64,000 nucleotides of DNA from Fumia xinanensis (GCF_014384905.1 NZ_JACRSV010000002.1:1-64000); one strand, 5' to 3'; counted from the first letter of the stretch, positions 40,317 through 50,604 are shown. Translations and numbers: made by a program. Notes: generated from the letters alone by a model not told the origin.

Positions 40317-43193
40317 ATGAAAAATAGGTGTTTTTTATCGATGTTGATTGCCCTTTCAATGGTTTTCACCATAGTTCCTTCGGCGGTTTTTGCCCAGGGA
40401 CCGGAAGTGCCCAATGGTGCTTTTGAAAATGGTAATAACCAGGAATTTACAAATGATGAGGTGACGGAATCGGACAAAGTGGTAGGAACGCAGTCAGCGC
40501 CCTTTTTGATCAGTACCAAAGAGGATTTGAAGGCGCTGGCCACCTTTGTAAATGGAGGTGTGAATCCCAAAGGGTATACGAACAACGAAGACAGTTACTA
40601 TCAAATGACGGCGGATATCGATTTGGCGGGGGAAAATTGGGTGCCCATAGGAGAAGGAGAATGGGATGAAAACGCATTTCATGGTACTTTTGACGGCAAT
40701 GGGTATGTCATCAAAAATCTGACGATACAAAGTGTCGATTCTGAGAAAGGCGTTGCCGGCTTGTTCGGATGGGGCAGTGGATCCTGTAGAATTCAGAATC
40801 TTGGCGTGATCGACTGCAGCATCGACGCTTTGAACAGTGCTGGAGCAGTGGTTGCCGCCATGGCGGGTGACATCGAAAACTGCTTTAGCACCGGTACTAT
40901 AAAAGGCGGCCAAGTAGGCGGAATAGCCGGGGTTCTTACGATAGACACTTCTATATCTGACTCAGATAATGATGGAGTAGATGACCCTGAAAGCTGCGGC
41001 AGTATCAAAAATTGCTATAGTACCGCTGAAATCTCGGGTATTTATCAAGCGGGTGGTATCGTAGGATCTTGTAATTTTGGAAAAGAACTTGTCAATACAT
41101 ATTCCACTGCCAATGTGGAGTCTACGGATCCAAATCCTAATAATGATTCCAGAGCGGGCGGCATTACTTCAAATTACGGCAACTGGGGAATGAATCCGAA
41201 AATTGCGAATAATGTATCGTTAGGGCAGATTGTGAGGACGGCGAATGATGCATATGCGGTATGTCGTGTAGGAGGAAATTTTTCCGGAAACGGGTATGAT
41301 AATTTTGCCTGGAAAGATATGCGCCTTTATTATAAAACGAATCTTCTGGACTTGTATATTGATTCGAATCCCAAAGAAACCGATGGAGAAGATATTACCT
41401 GCGAAAACGGAATTTTAAGTCATCAATTTTCCGATATTTTTCAAAACGACTCCGCTTGGAACTATGAAGACAATAAGCTGCCTACCCTCAAAGTGTTTGA
41501 GGGAAAAACCAGTTATCATCAATCCAGCAACCTGCCGGATTGGATGATGAAGGGGGGCAAGCTTCCCACCCCGGAAGCTTTATTTGATCCCTATACGCTA
41601 GTGCTTTCCAATGTTACGGACACCATGCAGTATTCCCAGGATGAAGGGGCAACATGGAACGTTATTACGGGAACAAGTGCGACTTTGAATATTGGAGATC
41701 TGGTTGTGGGACAGATATTGGTACAGAATATCAGTACGGATGATAAAATTGCCAATAGCGATTATCAAATTATTTCTTTATCGGATGTATATCTTTCTCC
41801 ATTGGTAGAAGTCATGAATCCTGACGCTCCTGGAAAGATGGGGACGCTTTACTTGCCGGGAAGATATATGGACGATCATGATGTTGAATATCGGAACACT
41901 GCTGATAAAAACTGGAAAACAGTGAATGGAAGAGCTATTCCGAACCTTGCCCCCGGAACTTATGAAGTTCGCTTAAAACGTACAGATCTGTTAAATGGTT
42001 ATCCAACCGTTGTCGAAATTAAAGAAACGGATGCAGCATACGCCATTACTGCGGCCCCGGCGGTCATCGATTTTGGAACCTGTCCCCAAAATCAGTTGTC
42101 ATCCGTATTACAAAGAGAGATTACCATATCGAATATTGGCACCGAAGAAGTATGGGTAGCGGGTTTTCCACATGATTTTGATATTGATTTGGAACTTCCT
42201 ACAAACGGCATCCAGATTTCAGCAGGCTCTACTGCAACATTCCATGTCAATCCCAGTCAATATCTAGATCCTGGTGTTTATGAAGATTTTGTCATCTTTT
42301 CAACCCATCAGGGAAATACCGCTTTGGTCAATTTAAAGATCACGGTGACCCCTTCCTCTGACTATTTTCTGACGGTAAACGGCAGCTACGCATCCAACAG
42401 CGGGGAAGGCGCTTATACTGCGGGACAGCGCGTCCGCATTGATGCGGGAAGCCGCTCCGGATATGTCTTTGACGGGTGGAGTTCCACAAACGGCACAGTG
42501 AAATTTGACCGTTCCGACAGTGCCCGTACCTATCTCACCATGCCGGACGCAAATGTAACCGTATGGGCTAATTGGGTGCCCAGCGGAGGTGGTGGAGGCA
42601 GTGGGGGCAGCAGCGGGGGAGGTTTGCCGTCCGGAGGAGGCTCCACTACGAAGCCGATAAAACCAACGGAACCACAAAAACCGACTACGCCCGTCACCCC
42701 GCCGACACCCGCCGTCCCCACCTGGGAAAAGTCTGGGAGTCTCTGGAAGCTGAAAGGCGTGGATGGAAAATACCAAACCGGTTGGGCAAAAGTGGAAGGT
42801 GCATGGTACTATCTCAAGTCCGACGGCGTGATGGCAACCGGCTGGCAAAAAGTCGGCAAAACCTGGTATTATCTGACGGATTCCGGCTCCATGAAGACCG
42901 GCTGGCTGAAGCTGAACAATGTGTGGTACTACCTGAAAGCTTCCGGCGCAATGGCGGCCGGATGGCTACAGGTGGGGAACACCTGGTACTTTATGGACGC
43001 CAGCGGTGCTATGAAAACAGGCTGGCTCAAAGAGGGCGGTACTTGGTATTATCTCAAACCGTCCGGTGCGATGGCAACCGGATGGACTTGGATAGGAAAT
43101 CGTTGTTATTACCTCTATCCCAATGGAAAAATGGCTTCCAATACGACAATTGATGGATACCGTATCGATGCGACCGGTGCCTGGAAACGTTAA
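40317..43193 (+). CDS. Secreted cell-wall-binding protein with GLUG-like and choline-binding-type repeats
   Basis: A 958-residue surface protein. Signal peptide 1-25 (ends PSAVFA). Residues ~60-400: repeated GLUG-like units (DGNGYVIKNLTI, AGLFGWGSGSCRIQNLGVID, GGIAGVLT, AGGIVGSCNFG). Middle part with beta-sandwich-like text (GTCPQNQLSSVLQREITISNIGTEEVWV). Residues ~685-755: InlB-type repeat (GQRVRIDAGSRSGYVFDGW). Then a Gly/Ser and Pro/Thr linker, and from ~810 six choline-binding/CW_binding_1-type repeats (GWAKVEGAWYYLKSDGVMATGW and variants). It should attach non-covalently to wall polymers. ATG 40317 follows GGGAGG. Stands alone between terminators. Confidence 0.87.
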   Translation: MKNRCFLSMLIALSMVFTIVPSAVFAQGPEVPNGAFENGNNQEFTNDEVTESDKVVGTQSAPFLISTKEDLKALATFVNGGVNPKGYTNNEDSYYQMTADIDLAGENWVPIGEGEWDENAFHGTFDGNGYVIKNLTIQSVDSEKGVAGLFGWGSGSCRIQNLGVIDCSIDALNSAGAVVAAMAGDIENCFSTGTIKGGQVGGIAGVLTIDTSISDSDNDGVDDPESCGSIKNCYSTAEISGIYQAGGIVGSCNFGKELVNTYSTANVESTDPNPNNDSRAGGITSNYGNWGMNPKIANNVSLGQIVRTANDAYAVCRVGGNFSGNGYDNFAWKDMRLYYKTNLLDLYIDSNPKETDGEDITCENGILSHQFSDIFQNDSAWNYEDNKLPTLKVFEGKTSYHQSSNLPDWMMKGGKLPTPEALFDPYTLVLSNVTDTMQYSQDEGATWNVITGTSATLNIGDLVVGQILVQNISTDDKIANSDYQIISLSDVYLSPLVEVMNPDAPGKMGTLYLPGRYMDDHDVEYRNTADKNWKTVNGRAIPNLAPGTYEVRLKRTDLLNGYPTVVEIKETDAAYAITAAPAVIDFGTCPQNQLSSVLQREITISNIGTEEVWVAGFPHDFDIDLELPTNGIQISAGSTATFHVNPSQYLDPGVYEDFVIFSTHQGNTALVNLKITVTPSSDYFLTVNGSYASNSGEGAYTAGQRVRIDAGSRSGYVFDGWSSTNGTVKFDRSDSARTYLTMPDANVTVWANWVPSGGGGGSGGSSGGGLPSGGGSTTKPIKPTEPQKPTTPVTPPTPAVPTWEKSGSLWKLKGVDGKYQTGWAKVEGAWYYLKSDGVMATGWQKVGKTWYYLTDSGSMKTGWLKLNNVWYYLKASGAMAAGWLQVGNTWYFMDASGAMKTGWLKEGGTWYYLKPSGAMATGWTWIGNRCYYLYPNGKMASNTTIDGYRIDATGAWKR

Positions 43194-43210
43194 CTAGCTA
43201 AAACAAAGAA

Positions 43211-43253
43211 AAAATCAGCGGCCTTGTCTATTTTGCAAGGCCGCTGATTTTTA
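43211..43253. terminator. Bidirectional terminator
   Basis: AAATCAGCGGCCTTG/CAAGGCCGCTGATTT with a 9-base loop and A/T runs on both sides, between the convergent surface-protein and lrgB genes. Confidence 0.88.
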
Positions 43254-43943
43254 TCATAAGAATAACGAAATGAGTACCGTTAATATTCCGGAAACGCCGA
43301 TGGCAATGCCGCTCATGGCTCCTTCAGCTTCTCCCATTTCTACCGCTTTGCTGGTCCCCACAGCATGGCTGCTGGAACCGATTGCCACACCGATGGCAAC
43401 TTTGTTTTTCAGCCGCAGGAGCTTTACGAACAGCGGCGAAAGCATGGCCCCAAGAATACCGGTTACCACGACGGCCGCCACAGTAATAGAAGGGGTACCG
43501 CCGAGTGCGGAACTTACTTCCATAGCGATGGGGGTGGTGACGGATTTGGGCAGCATGGAGGCTAAAAGCGATTGGTCCAGCTTAAAGAGCCTGCATAGCA
43601 GATAAACGCTGCCGATGGAGGTAACAGCTCCGACGAAGCACCCCACTAAGATGGGAAGCCAGTATTTTTTGAGCAGATGAATCTGGTGATAGATGGAGTA
43701 GGCGAGAACGGCTGTAGCTGGAGCGAGAAACATCGAAATGACATCTCCGCCTTTCAGGTAACTTTCCAGAGGTATGTGAAAAACCTGTAAAACTGCAATC
43801 ACCAGGGCAATCGCAATTAAGAGAGGGTTGCATACAGGCGTTTTTAGCTTTTTATTGAGGAATAATCCGACAGCGTACATCAAAATGCTCAGCGTCACGC
43901 CGAACAAGCTATTTGAAACGATGGATTCCATGATTTTACCCAT
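43254..43943 (-). CDS. lrgB: LrgB/CidB-family membrane protein
   Basis: A 229-residue polytopic protein with the LrgB signature: MLPKSVTTPIAMEVSSALGG near residues 130-150 and IGVAIGSSSHAVGTSKAVEMGE near 180-205. LrgAB/CidAB proteins affect murein hydrolase activity, cell lysis and, in some species, pyruvate or weak-acid traffic. Its start overlaps the lrgA stop by eight bases. No LytSR regulator is adjacent. Confidence 0.93.
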   Translation of the reverse strand: MGKIMESIVSNSLFGVTLSILMYAVGLFLNKKLKTPVCNPLLIAIALVIAVLQVFHIPLESYLKGGDVISMFLAPATAVLAYSIYHQIHLLKKYWLPILVGCFVGAVTSIGSVYLLCRLFKLDQSLLASMLPKSVTTPIAMEVSSALGGTPSITVAAVVVTGILGAMLSPLFVKLLRLKNKVAIGVAIGSSSHAVGTSKAVEMGEAEGAMSGIAIGVSGILTVLISLFL

Positions 43944-44307
43944 TGTGCCTGCTCCTTACTTTTTCCATTAGTTTAATCGTGCCGATTACAGCGTACGCAG
44001 AAGCGGTGAAAGTGAGAAACGTGGTAACGAGACAGATGAGCAGCAACGTCAGTATATTCCCTTTTAATGCCGTATATTGCTCAATGATGCAGACTCCTGC
44101 CGGAATAAAGAAAAAAGCCATGTTTTTTAATAGAAATCCGGATAGGTTTTGAATCCAGTGAGGCTTGAACATCTTGGAAAGAAGCAGCAAAAGCAATATG
44201 ACTAGACTCAGCACACTGGCCGGAAAGGGAATGGGAAGCAGTTCGGAAATAAACTGTGCTACAAGGCAAATGGAGAATATAATCAGCAGTTCACGTAAAA
44301 TTTTCAT
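43936..44307 (-). CDS. lrgA: LrgA/CidA-family membrane protein
   Basis: A 123-residue holin-like protein with four helices. The family text LLIIFSICLVAQFISELLPIPFPASVLSLVILLLLL opens the protein, with MAFFFIPAGVCIIEQY in the middle. It is cotranscribed ahead of lrgB. Shine-Dalgarno GAGGAAACC lies upstream of the ATG. Confidence 0.93.
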   Translation of the reverse strand: MKILRELLIIFSICLVAQFISELLPIPFPASVLSLVILLLLLLSKMFKPHWIQNLSGFLLKNMAFFFIPAGVCIIEQYTALKGNILTLLLICLVTTFLTFTASAYAVIGTIKLMEKVRSRHNG

Positions 44308-44489
44308 AAGGTTTCCTCTTTTACCATGATATTTCAGCTTGTCGTAAAAATTATACCTGATTCTCAGGGGCTTGTCTATGGGGAATGTTTCTGTTTTCCT
44401 CTAAAACAATCGAAAACTTTTGATAGTATCTCCAGTCTAAAGGCAATAAAGTTTTTTGAATAAATTATCAAAAAATGATTGTTAAGCTA

Positions 44490-44518
44490 TAGACAAAGTG
44501 GAAATATTACGGTATAAT
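44490..44518 (+). promoter_or_regulatory. Promoter of the FkbM gene
   Basis: -35 TAGACA (44490-44495), 17-base spacer, consensus -10 TATAAT (44513-44518), about 30 bases before the start codon. GGTAT/ATACC flanks the -10 as a small dyad. Confidence 0.6.
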
Positions 44519-44549
44519 AATACCATCATTATCATGGGGGAGTTTGGGG

Positions 44550-45626
44550 TTGCTTGATTTTGTGAAACAAGAGTCCATCTGGCGAAGGCTCCAAAGGGAA
44601 ACTCGTCCCATTATACTGTATGGAATGGGTGATGGAGCTCTCAAAATTATGGCTGCCTGCCGAAAATACGGGATAAAAATCAGCGGCGTTTTTGCAAGCG
44701 ACGAGTACGTCCGGGGCCATTCCTTTGAGGGATATCCAGTGAAAAAACTCAGTGAAGTTGAGGCGGAACATGACGATTTTCTGGTCCTTCTCTGCTTTGC
44801 CGCTTTTACTCCCGAACTGCTCCAAAAAATATTTGACCTTCATCGTCGCCACGAAGTTCTGGCGCCTGATGTGCCGGTTTTTGGCGATGGCCTGTTCGAC
44901 GAGGACTACTTTTTTAGTCATCGAAAAGAACTTGATGAGAGCTATTCTCTGCTGGCGGATGAAACTTCCAAACGAGTTTTTGAAAACGTTTTAAATTTTA
45001 AACTCAGCGGAAAAATTGAGCTGCTTCGGGAAATCGAAACGCCAAAATCGGAAGTCTATGAACGAATTCTCTGTTTGGGAGCACAAGAACATTATCTGGA
45101 CTTAGGCGGATACGACGGGGATACTGTTCAGGAATTTCTGCGAGAGACCAATGGGCAATACAGTTCAGTAACAGTGCTGGAGCCGGATGTCAAAAATTTT
45201 CGCAAGCTGCAAAAAAACGCGGAACGCTGCGGCTGGGATAGAACTGTTCTTTTAAATGAGGGAATATGGGAAAAGGACACCAATCTTTGCTTCGATAATC
45301 GGGCTGGGCGCAATTCTTTTTTAAGTGAAACCGGACGGGTAAAGGTTCCAGTTCGTTCTGTGGACAGTTTATTAAAAGACAAGCCATGTACTTTTATTAA
45401 GATGGATGTAGAAGGAGCAGAACGGCAAGCGTTTTTGGGCGCACAGAAAACCCTCCAAGCCCAAAAGCCAAAACTTGCTTTTTCCGGTTATCACCGAAAC
45501 GAAGATCTTTTCGATTTGCCGCTGCTTCTCAAGAAAATCGAGCCGGCCTATCGGATTTACCTCAGGCATCACCCTTATCTGCCTGCGTGGGAGACAAATT
45601 TCTATGCGGTGGCAGACTTTATATGA
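44550..45626 (+). CDS. FkbM-family methyltransferase with N-terminal Rossmann-like domain
   Basis: About 358 residues. N-terminal ~125 residues look like a nucleotide- or sugar-binding Rossmann fold (IILYGMGDGALKIMAACRKYGIKISGVFASD). The C-terminal half is an SAM-dependent FkbM methyltransferase: HYLDLGGYDGDTVQEFL (motif I) near residue 170, VTVLEPDVKNFRKLQKNAE, VDSLLKDKPCTFIKMDVEGAERQAFLGA. Such fusions are common in surface-glycan loci, but no glycan genes are adjacent. Start: TTG 44550, eight bases after GGGGGAG; TTG 44544 is also possible. Confidence 0.82.
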   Translation: MLDFVKQESIWRRLQRETRPIILYGMGDGALKIMAACRKYGIKISGVFASDEYVRGHSFEGYPVKKLSEVEAEHDDFLVLLCFAAFTPELLQKIFDLHRRHEVLAPDVPVFGDGLFDEDYFFSHRKELDESYSLLADETSKRVFENVLNFKLSGKIELLREIETPKSEVYERILCLGAQEHYLDLGGYDGDTVQEFLRETNGQYSSVTVLEPDVKNFRKLQKNAERCGWDRTVLLNEGIWEKDTNLCFDNRAGRNSFLSETGRVKVPVRSVDSLLKDKPCTFIKMDVEGAERQAFLGAQKTLQAQKPKLAFSGYHRNEDLFDLPLLLKKIEPAYRIYLRHHPYLPAWETNFYAVADFI

Positions 45627-45701
45627 CATGCGTCACATAAACTTTTTTTCTTCTCCTGAGCCGGAGATTCAAATAATACCATTGTAAAGGAGTTTAAGCA
45701 T

Positions 45702-46109
45702 ATGGGTAATTGGTTCAACGACTGGTTGTTCAAAGTACAAAACGTGGACTGGGGCCAGGCGGTCGCTACATTTTTCACGGGAATCATTGTGGTTTTTTCA
45801 GCGCTGATTGTACTGGTAGTAATTTTTTGGGCCTTTGGCAAAATCATGGAGAATATAGGTAAACCGCGGGAAAAGAAAAATAAAAAAGAGGAACCATTGG
45901 TGCCTTCCGCTTCCCCCAAATTAGTGGAAGTGGTTTCTGACGACGGGCTTTCCGATGAAGTAGTCGCCGCAATTACAGGTGCCGTCAGCGTTATCCTCAG
46001 TGAAGAGGGCAATAACGGTTCCTTCGTCATCAAGAGCATCAAGCGCACCAGACAGACTTCCTCTGCGTGGGGAACGGCCGGTGTCATTGAAAATACCCGG
46101 CCCTTTTAG
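45702..46109 (+). CDS. OadG-family sodium-pump decarboxylase gamma subunit
   Basis: A 135-residue protein: one membrane helix near residues 20-45 ([28 protein letters not shown]), then a polar Pro-rich region and a soluble tail with [19 protein letters not shown]. In OAD/MMCD/GCD complexes this subunit anchors the biotin-dependent carboxyltransferase to the Na+-pumping beta subunit. AAAGGAG precedes the ATG. It lies 32 bases before the oadB-like gene; no alpha subunit or biotin carrier is nearby. Confidence 0.85.
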   Translation: MGNWFNDWLFKVQNVDWGQAVATFFTGIIVVFSALIVLVVIFWAFGKIMENIGKPREKKNKKEEPLVPSASPKLVEVVSDDGLSDEVVAAITGAVSVILSEEGNNGSFVIKSIKRTRQTSSAWGTAGVIENTRPF

Positions 46110-46141
46110 CCGGCAAATCCATAGAGAAAGGAATTGAAACC

Positions 46142-47314
46142 ATGTTTGAAACTTTTATGGAAAGTATTCAGGGGTTGCTTTCGTCCTCTGGATTCTTGGC
46201 GGTCCACTGGCAACAGCTTCTGATGATTGCCATTGCCTGCTTCCTTGCTTATCTTGCAATTGCAAAGGGATATGAACCACTTCTGCTTCTCCCGATTGCG
46301 TTTGGTATGCTTCTTACCAACATTCCAAATACAGAATTGTTCCATATGGAATATTATATTGAAAGCAGTATTGATTTTGGAGAGGTACTGCACAGCGGCG
46401 GATTGCTGGATATTTTATATTTAGGCGTTAAATTGGGCATTTATCCGCCCCTGATTTTCCTTGGTATCGGCACTATGACGGACTTCGGTCCCTTGATTGC
46501 CAATCCCAAGAGCTTTTTGCTTGGTGCTGCGGCTCAGCTCGGTATTTTCGTCACTTTCTTCGGTGCGTTGGCGGTAGGATTTACTCCTACTGAGGCCGGC
46601 GGTATCAGTATCATCGGCGGCGCAGATGGCCCTACTGCTATTCTGGTTGCAAAATCACTGGCTCCTCACCTGCTTGGTTCCATTGCGGTTGCGGCATATT
46701 CCTATATGGCACTAGTTCCCGTTATTCAACCTCCCATTATGAAGCTTTTAACTACCAAGAAGGAGCGTTCGGTCGTTATGGCCCAGCTTCGTCCTGTCTC
46801 CCGCGTGGAAAAGCTGATGTTCCCGTTTATTGTAACTCTTCTCGTTTCCTTCCTGGTTCCGGATGCAGCTCCTTTGATGGGTATGCTGATGCTTGGTAAC
46901 CTGATGCGGGAAAGTGGCGTGGTTGACCGTTTGGTTAAAACCGCCCAGAACGAATTAATGAACATCATCACAATTTTCTTGGGTGTGACGGTGGGAGCTA
47001 CCGCTACGGCAGAGTATTTCCTGACCGGGAAAACCATTTTGATCATTGTCCTTGGTCTACTGGCTTTCTGTATCGGTACCGCTGGCGGCGTGCTGTTCGG
47101 TAAACTGATGTACATCGTCACCAAAGGTAAAGTTAATCCCCTGATCGGTTCCGCGGGTGTGTCCGCTGTCCCGATGGCGGCTCGTGTGTCCCAGAAAGTC
47201 GGCGCGGAAACCGATCCCACCAACTTCCTTTTGATGCACGCCATGGGTCCCAACGTGGCAGGCGTTATCGGTTCCGCTATTGCGGCAGGCGTTTTGCTTT
47301 CCATATTCGCTTAA
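46142..47314 (+). CDS. Na+-translocating decarboxylase beta subunit (OadB/GcdB/MmdB)
   Basis: A 390-residue membrane pump subunit that couples decarboxylation of carboxybiotin to Na+ export. About nine to eleven helices; the functional loop [25 protein letters not shown] near residues 140-165 is conserved, as are [23 protein letters not shown] and the C-terminal [22 protein letters not shown]. Which acid is the substrate depends on the missing alpha subunit. Confidence 0.92.
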   Translation: MFETFMESIQGLLSSSGFLAVHWQQLLMIAIACFLAYLAIAKGYEPLLLLPIAFGMLLTNIPNTELFHMEYYIESSIDFGEVLHSGGLLDILYLGVKLGIYPPLIFLGIGTMTDFGPLIANPKSFLLGAAAQLGIFVTFFGALAVGFTPTEAGGISIIGGADGPTAILVAKSLAPHLLGSIAVAAYSYMALVPVIQPPIMKLLTTKKERSVVMAQLRPVSRVEKLMFPFIVTLLVSFLVPDAAPLMGMLMLGNLMRESGVVDRLVKTAQNELMNIITIFLGVTVGATATAEYFLTGKTILIIVLGLLAFCIGTAGGVLFGKLMYIVTKGKVNPLIGSAGVSAVPMAARVSQKVGAETDPTNFLLMHAMGPNVAGVIGSAIAAGVLLSIFA

Positions 47315-47322
47315 TCAAAATC

Positions 47323-47358
47323 CGCTCCGAAGGACGATACCTTCGGAGCGATTATTTG
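47323..47358 (+). terminator. Terminator of the oadGB unit
   Basis: CGCTCCGAAGG/CCTTCGGAGCG with a 6-base loop, nine bases after the stop codon; the T run is weak (ATTATTTGT). Confidence 0.65.
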
Positions 47359-47608
47359 TAATAGAGCAAATTGCACCGGCATTTTTGGGGAAAAGAAGCG
47401 GAATCAGTCGTTTGCTCCCAATCGACAGGATTGGCCTGCGTATTGTGTCGATGAGTTCTTGGGAATTTCATGGAAAATCTATTGACAGCGGTCGATTCCA
47501 TCGTTTATCATGAAAGGGTGGGGACTTGCCCAAATTGAAAAAGTTCCATAAATATTGCGCGCGCAGGCGGTTTCGTCTCGGATGCGCTGGTGAAAGGACG
47601 GATTTTCA

Positions 47609-49321
47609 GTGGAGAATGCGAAATATCTGGAATGGATTACAAAAGATTTAGAAGACAAAGATTTAATAGAGGAGCTAAACGCTGTCAAGGGCAACGAAGA
47701 GGAAATAAATGATCGTTTTTACCGGGAGCTGGAGTTCGGCACGGGAGGACTGCGGGGTGTTATCGGGGCAGGAACCAACCGAATGAACATCTACACCGTC
47801 CGCAAGGCGACCCAGGGCCTGGCAAATTACGTCAACGACAATTGGTCAGACGGTGCGGTGGCCGTCAGTTACGACAGCCGTATCAAGTCTGACCTTTTTG
47901 CCAGAGAAGCGGCGAAAGTATTGGCTGCTAACGGCATAAAAGTGCATATTTACCGGGAACTGATGCCCACCCCCTGCCTTTCCTTTGCGGTACGAGAGCT
48001 TTGCTGTCAGATGGGAATTATGGTGACAGCTTCCCACAATCCGGCGAAATATAACGGCTACAAGGCCTACGGTTCTGACGGCTGTCAGATTACCAATGAA
48101 ACGGCTGACGCCGTTCTTGCCAACATTAAGGCCGTCAACGAGTTCGATGATGTGAAAGTCATCGATTTTGAGGAAGCGCTTCAAAAAGGCCTCATTTCCT
48201 ACATCGGTGACGAGGTGAAAGAGGCTTTTTACAGCAACGTACTGAGCCAGTCCCTTCACGGCGATTTGGTCCAAAAAAGCGGCTTCAAGCTGGTTTATAC
48301 ACCCCTGAACGGCACTGGTAACAAACCGGTTCGTGAGATATTAAAGCGCATTGGCTTAAACGACGTGACTGTTGTTCCAGAGCAGGAAAAGCCGGACGGG
48401 AATTTCACTACCTGTCCTTTTCCGAACCCAGAAATCAAGGAAGCGCTTGCTCTGGGACTCAAGCTCTGTGAGGAAACCGGCTCCGACCTTTTGTTGGCTA
48501 CCGATCCGGACTGCGACCGGGTGGGAATCGCTGTAAAATATCAGGACGAATACAAATTGATTACCGGCAACGAAGTGGGCTGCCTGCTCTTAAACTACAT
48601 TGCTTCTCAGCGCAAGGAACTGGGCACATTACCTAAGAATCCGTTAACGGTAAAAACTATCGTCACCACCAGCCTTATCGACTGTATTGCCGCGGAATAC
48701 GGCGTGGAAGTGGTGGATGTGCTGACAGGCTTTAAGTACATCGGCGAACTCATCGGCAAACTGGAGCAAAAAGGAGAAGAAAACCGCTACATCTTTGGAT
48801 TTGAAGAAAGTTACGGCTATCTGTCCGGCACCTATGTCCGCGACAAAGACGCTGTGGTCGGCTCCATGCTCATCTGTGAGATGGCGGCTTTTTACGCCGA
48901 TCAGGGCAAGAACCTGGTGGACGTATTAAACGAACTGTATGCCAAATACGGCTACCATCTGTGCACTCAGAAGAGCTTTGCCTTCGAGGGGGAAGCCGGT
49001 ATGGAAAACATGAACGCCATTATGCAGTCGCTCCGGGAAAATCCCGCTGCGGAAATTGGCGGAATCAAAGTCGCCCGATTTAACGACTATAAAAAGCGTC
49101 TGGCAAAAGACTGCCTGACCGGTAGGCAGGAACCAATTGAATTGCCGTCGTCCGATGTGCTCATGTACCAGCTGGAAGACGGATGCAAAGCGGTGATTCG
49201 ACCTTCCGGCACCGAGCCGAAGATTAAGATTTACTATTTTGTCGTCAAGGAGCACGAGGCATCCGCCCGTAAACGGGAGGAGTCTTTGAACGAAGATTTC
49301 ACAAAGCTGTTAAAATTGTAA
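47609..49321 (+). CDS. pgcA: Phosphoglucomutase/phosphomannomutase (alpha-D-phosphohexomutase)
   Basis: A 570-residue cytoplasmic mutase interconverting glucose 1- and 6-phosphate (and perhaps mannose phosphates), supplying nucleotide sugars. The four domain motifs are present: TASHNPAKYNGYK with phosphoserine near residue 145, TDPDCDRVG near 305, GFEESYGYLSG near 400, and RPSGTEPKIKIY near 530. GTG start at 47609 with GAAAGGAC upstream. It lies 117 bases ahead of pfkA, which has its own promoter. Confidence 0.93.
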   Translation: MENAKYLEWITKDLEDKDLIEELNAVKGNEEEINDRFYRELEFGTGGLRGVIGAGTNRMNIYTVRKATQGLANYVNDNWSDGAVAVSYDSRIKSDLFAREAAKVLAANGIKVHIYRELMPTPCLSFAVRELCCQMGIMVTASHNPAKYNGYKAYGSDGCQITNETADAVLANIKAVNEFDDVKVIDFEEALQKGLISYIGDEVKEAFYSNVLSQSLHGDLVQKSGFKLVYTPLNGTGNKPVREILKRIGLNDVTVVPEQEKPDGNFTTCPFPNPEIKEALALGLKLCEETGSDLLLATDPDCDRVGIAVKYQDEYKLITGNEVGCLLLNYIASQRKELGTLPKNPLTVKTIVTTSLIDCIAAEYGVEVVDVLTGFKYIGELIGKLEQKGEENRYIFGFEESYGYLSGTYVRDKDAVVGSMLICEMAAFYADQGKNLVDVLNELYAKYGYHLCTQKSFAFEGEAGMENMNAIMQSLRENPAAEIGGIKVARFNDYKKRLAKDCLTGRQEPIELPSSDVLMYQLEDGCKAVIRPSGTEPKIKIYYFVVKEHEASARKREESLNEDFTKLLKL

Positions 49322-49360
49322 CAATATTGTAGTGAAAGCGCCAAAATCATCCAAATCCTC

Positions 49361-49388
49361 TTGACAGTTGCAAAAAAAACAATACAAT
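49361..49388 (+). promoter_or_regulatory. pfkA promoter
   Basis: -35 TTGACA (49361-49366), 16-base spacer with an A-tract, -10 TACAAT (49383-49388), 50 bases before the pfkA start codon. Confidence 0.65.
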
Positions 49389-49438
49389 TGTATATGGAGA
49401 AATTTGATAGGAAAGATATTTGGAAGGAGTATCACCAA

Positions 49439-50398
49439 ATGAAAACAATAGGAGTTTTAACAAGTGGAGGAGACGCTCCCGGTATGAACGCCGCCATTCG
49501 AAGTGTGGCGCGTACAGGACTGCAATATGGCATGAAAGTTTTGGGCGTCATGCGCGGCTATAACGGCCTCATCAATGGCGACATGATCGAGCTCAATATG
49601 AGAAGTGTTTCCGATATAATCAATCGCGGCGGAACCATGCTGTATACCGCACGCTGCAAAGAATTTAAAGATATGGCCGGCGTTCAGAAGGCAAAAGAAA
49701 CCTGCCTGAAAGCGGGCATCGAAGGTTTGGTTGTCATCGGCGGAGACGGTTCGTTCCGCGGCGCGGGCGACCTTTCCTCTATCGGTATCCCCTGTGTCGG
49801 CATTCCCGGCACCATCGACAACGACATTGCCTGCACCGATTACACCATCGGTTATGATACAGCCATGAATACCGCTATGGATATGGTTGACCGCATTCGT
49901 GACACCGCCCAGTCCCACGACCGGTGCAGCGTCGTTGAAGTCATGGGCAGAAACGCCGGCTATATTGCGCTCAACACCGGCATTGCTGTCGGCGCATCCT
50001 ATATTCTGGTGCCGGAAATCAAGCCGGACATCGACGCTGTCATCGAAAAAATCGAGAAATCACGCGCTTTGGGCAAAAAGCACTTTATCGTCGTCGTGGC
50101 AGAAGGAATCGGCCACGCCAAGGAGATTGCGCAGGAAATCGAAGAGAAAACCGGCATCGAGTCCCGTGAAACCATTCTTGGCCACGTACAGCGCGGCGGC
50201 AATCCCACGGTCACCGACCGTGTCGTCGCCAGCCAGATGGGTTACCACGCGGTGGAACTGCTGCATCAGGGAATCGGCAACCGCGTCGTCGCTCAGAAAG
50301 ACGGCAAAATCGTCGATTACGATATTCAGGAAGCCTTGAAGATGAAAAAAGAACTTCCGATGGAACTTTATAAGGTCGCCCACGATATTTCATTCTAA
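49439..50398 (+). CDS. pfkA: ATP-dependent 6-phosphofructokinase
   Basis: A 319-residue glycolytic kinase making fructose 1,6-bisphosphate. Signature blocks: GVLTSGGDAPGMNAAIR at residues 4-20, VVIGGDGSFRGA near 97-108, GIPGTIDNDIACTDYTIGYDTA near 121-142 with catalytic Asp, and LGHVQRGGNPTVTDR near 239-253. Gly at the position after GGDG followed by S marks the ATP-using type. Start at ATG 49439 after AAGGAG; the open frame before it is promoter DNA. Own terminator. Confidence 0.96.
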   Translation: MKTIGVLTSGGDAPGMNAAIRSVARTGLQYGMKVLGVMRGYNGLINGDMIELNMRSVSDIINRGGTMLYTARCKEFKDMAGVQKAKETCLKAGIEGLVVIGGDGSFRGAGDLSSIGIPCVGIPGTIDNDIACTDYTIGYDTAMNTAMDMVDRIRDTAQSHDRCSVVEVMGRNAGYIALNTGIAVGASYILVPEIKPDIDAVIEKIEKSRALGKKHFIVVVAEGIGHAKEIAQEIEEKTGIESRETILGHVQRGGNPTVTDRVVASQMGYHAVELLHQGIGNRVVAQKDGKIVDYDIQEALKMKKELPMELYKVAHDISF

Positions 50399-50415
50399 AC
50401 CATTTGGATGAATCA

Positions 50416-50447
50416 GAAGCCGCGGAGAAATTTCTCCGCGGCTTCTT
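50416..50447 (+). terminator. pfkA terminator
   Basis: A perfect 30-base palindrome with arms GAAGCCGCGGAGAAA/TTTCTCCGCGGCTTC, 18 bases after the pfkA stop. Confidence 0.8.
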
Positions 50448-50604
50448 GCCTTATTGGACAAGGGAAGGGGAAAATCCGCAGGGAAATTTGGGGGTTCTAC
50501 TGTTTCTGGGGAGAAACCTTGTAATTTTTATGGAAATCTAGTATACTGAATAGTAGTTTTGACCCTACAGAGGGCGTTATTTTGAAGGATCTGGAGGATT
50601 TTAT

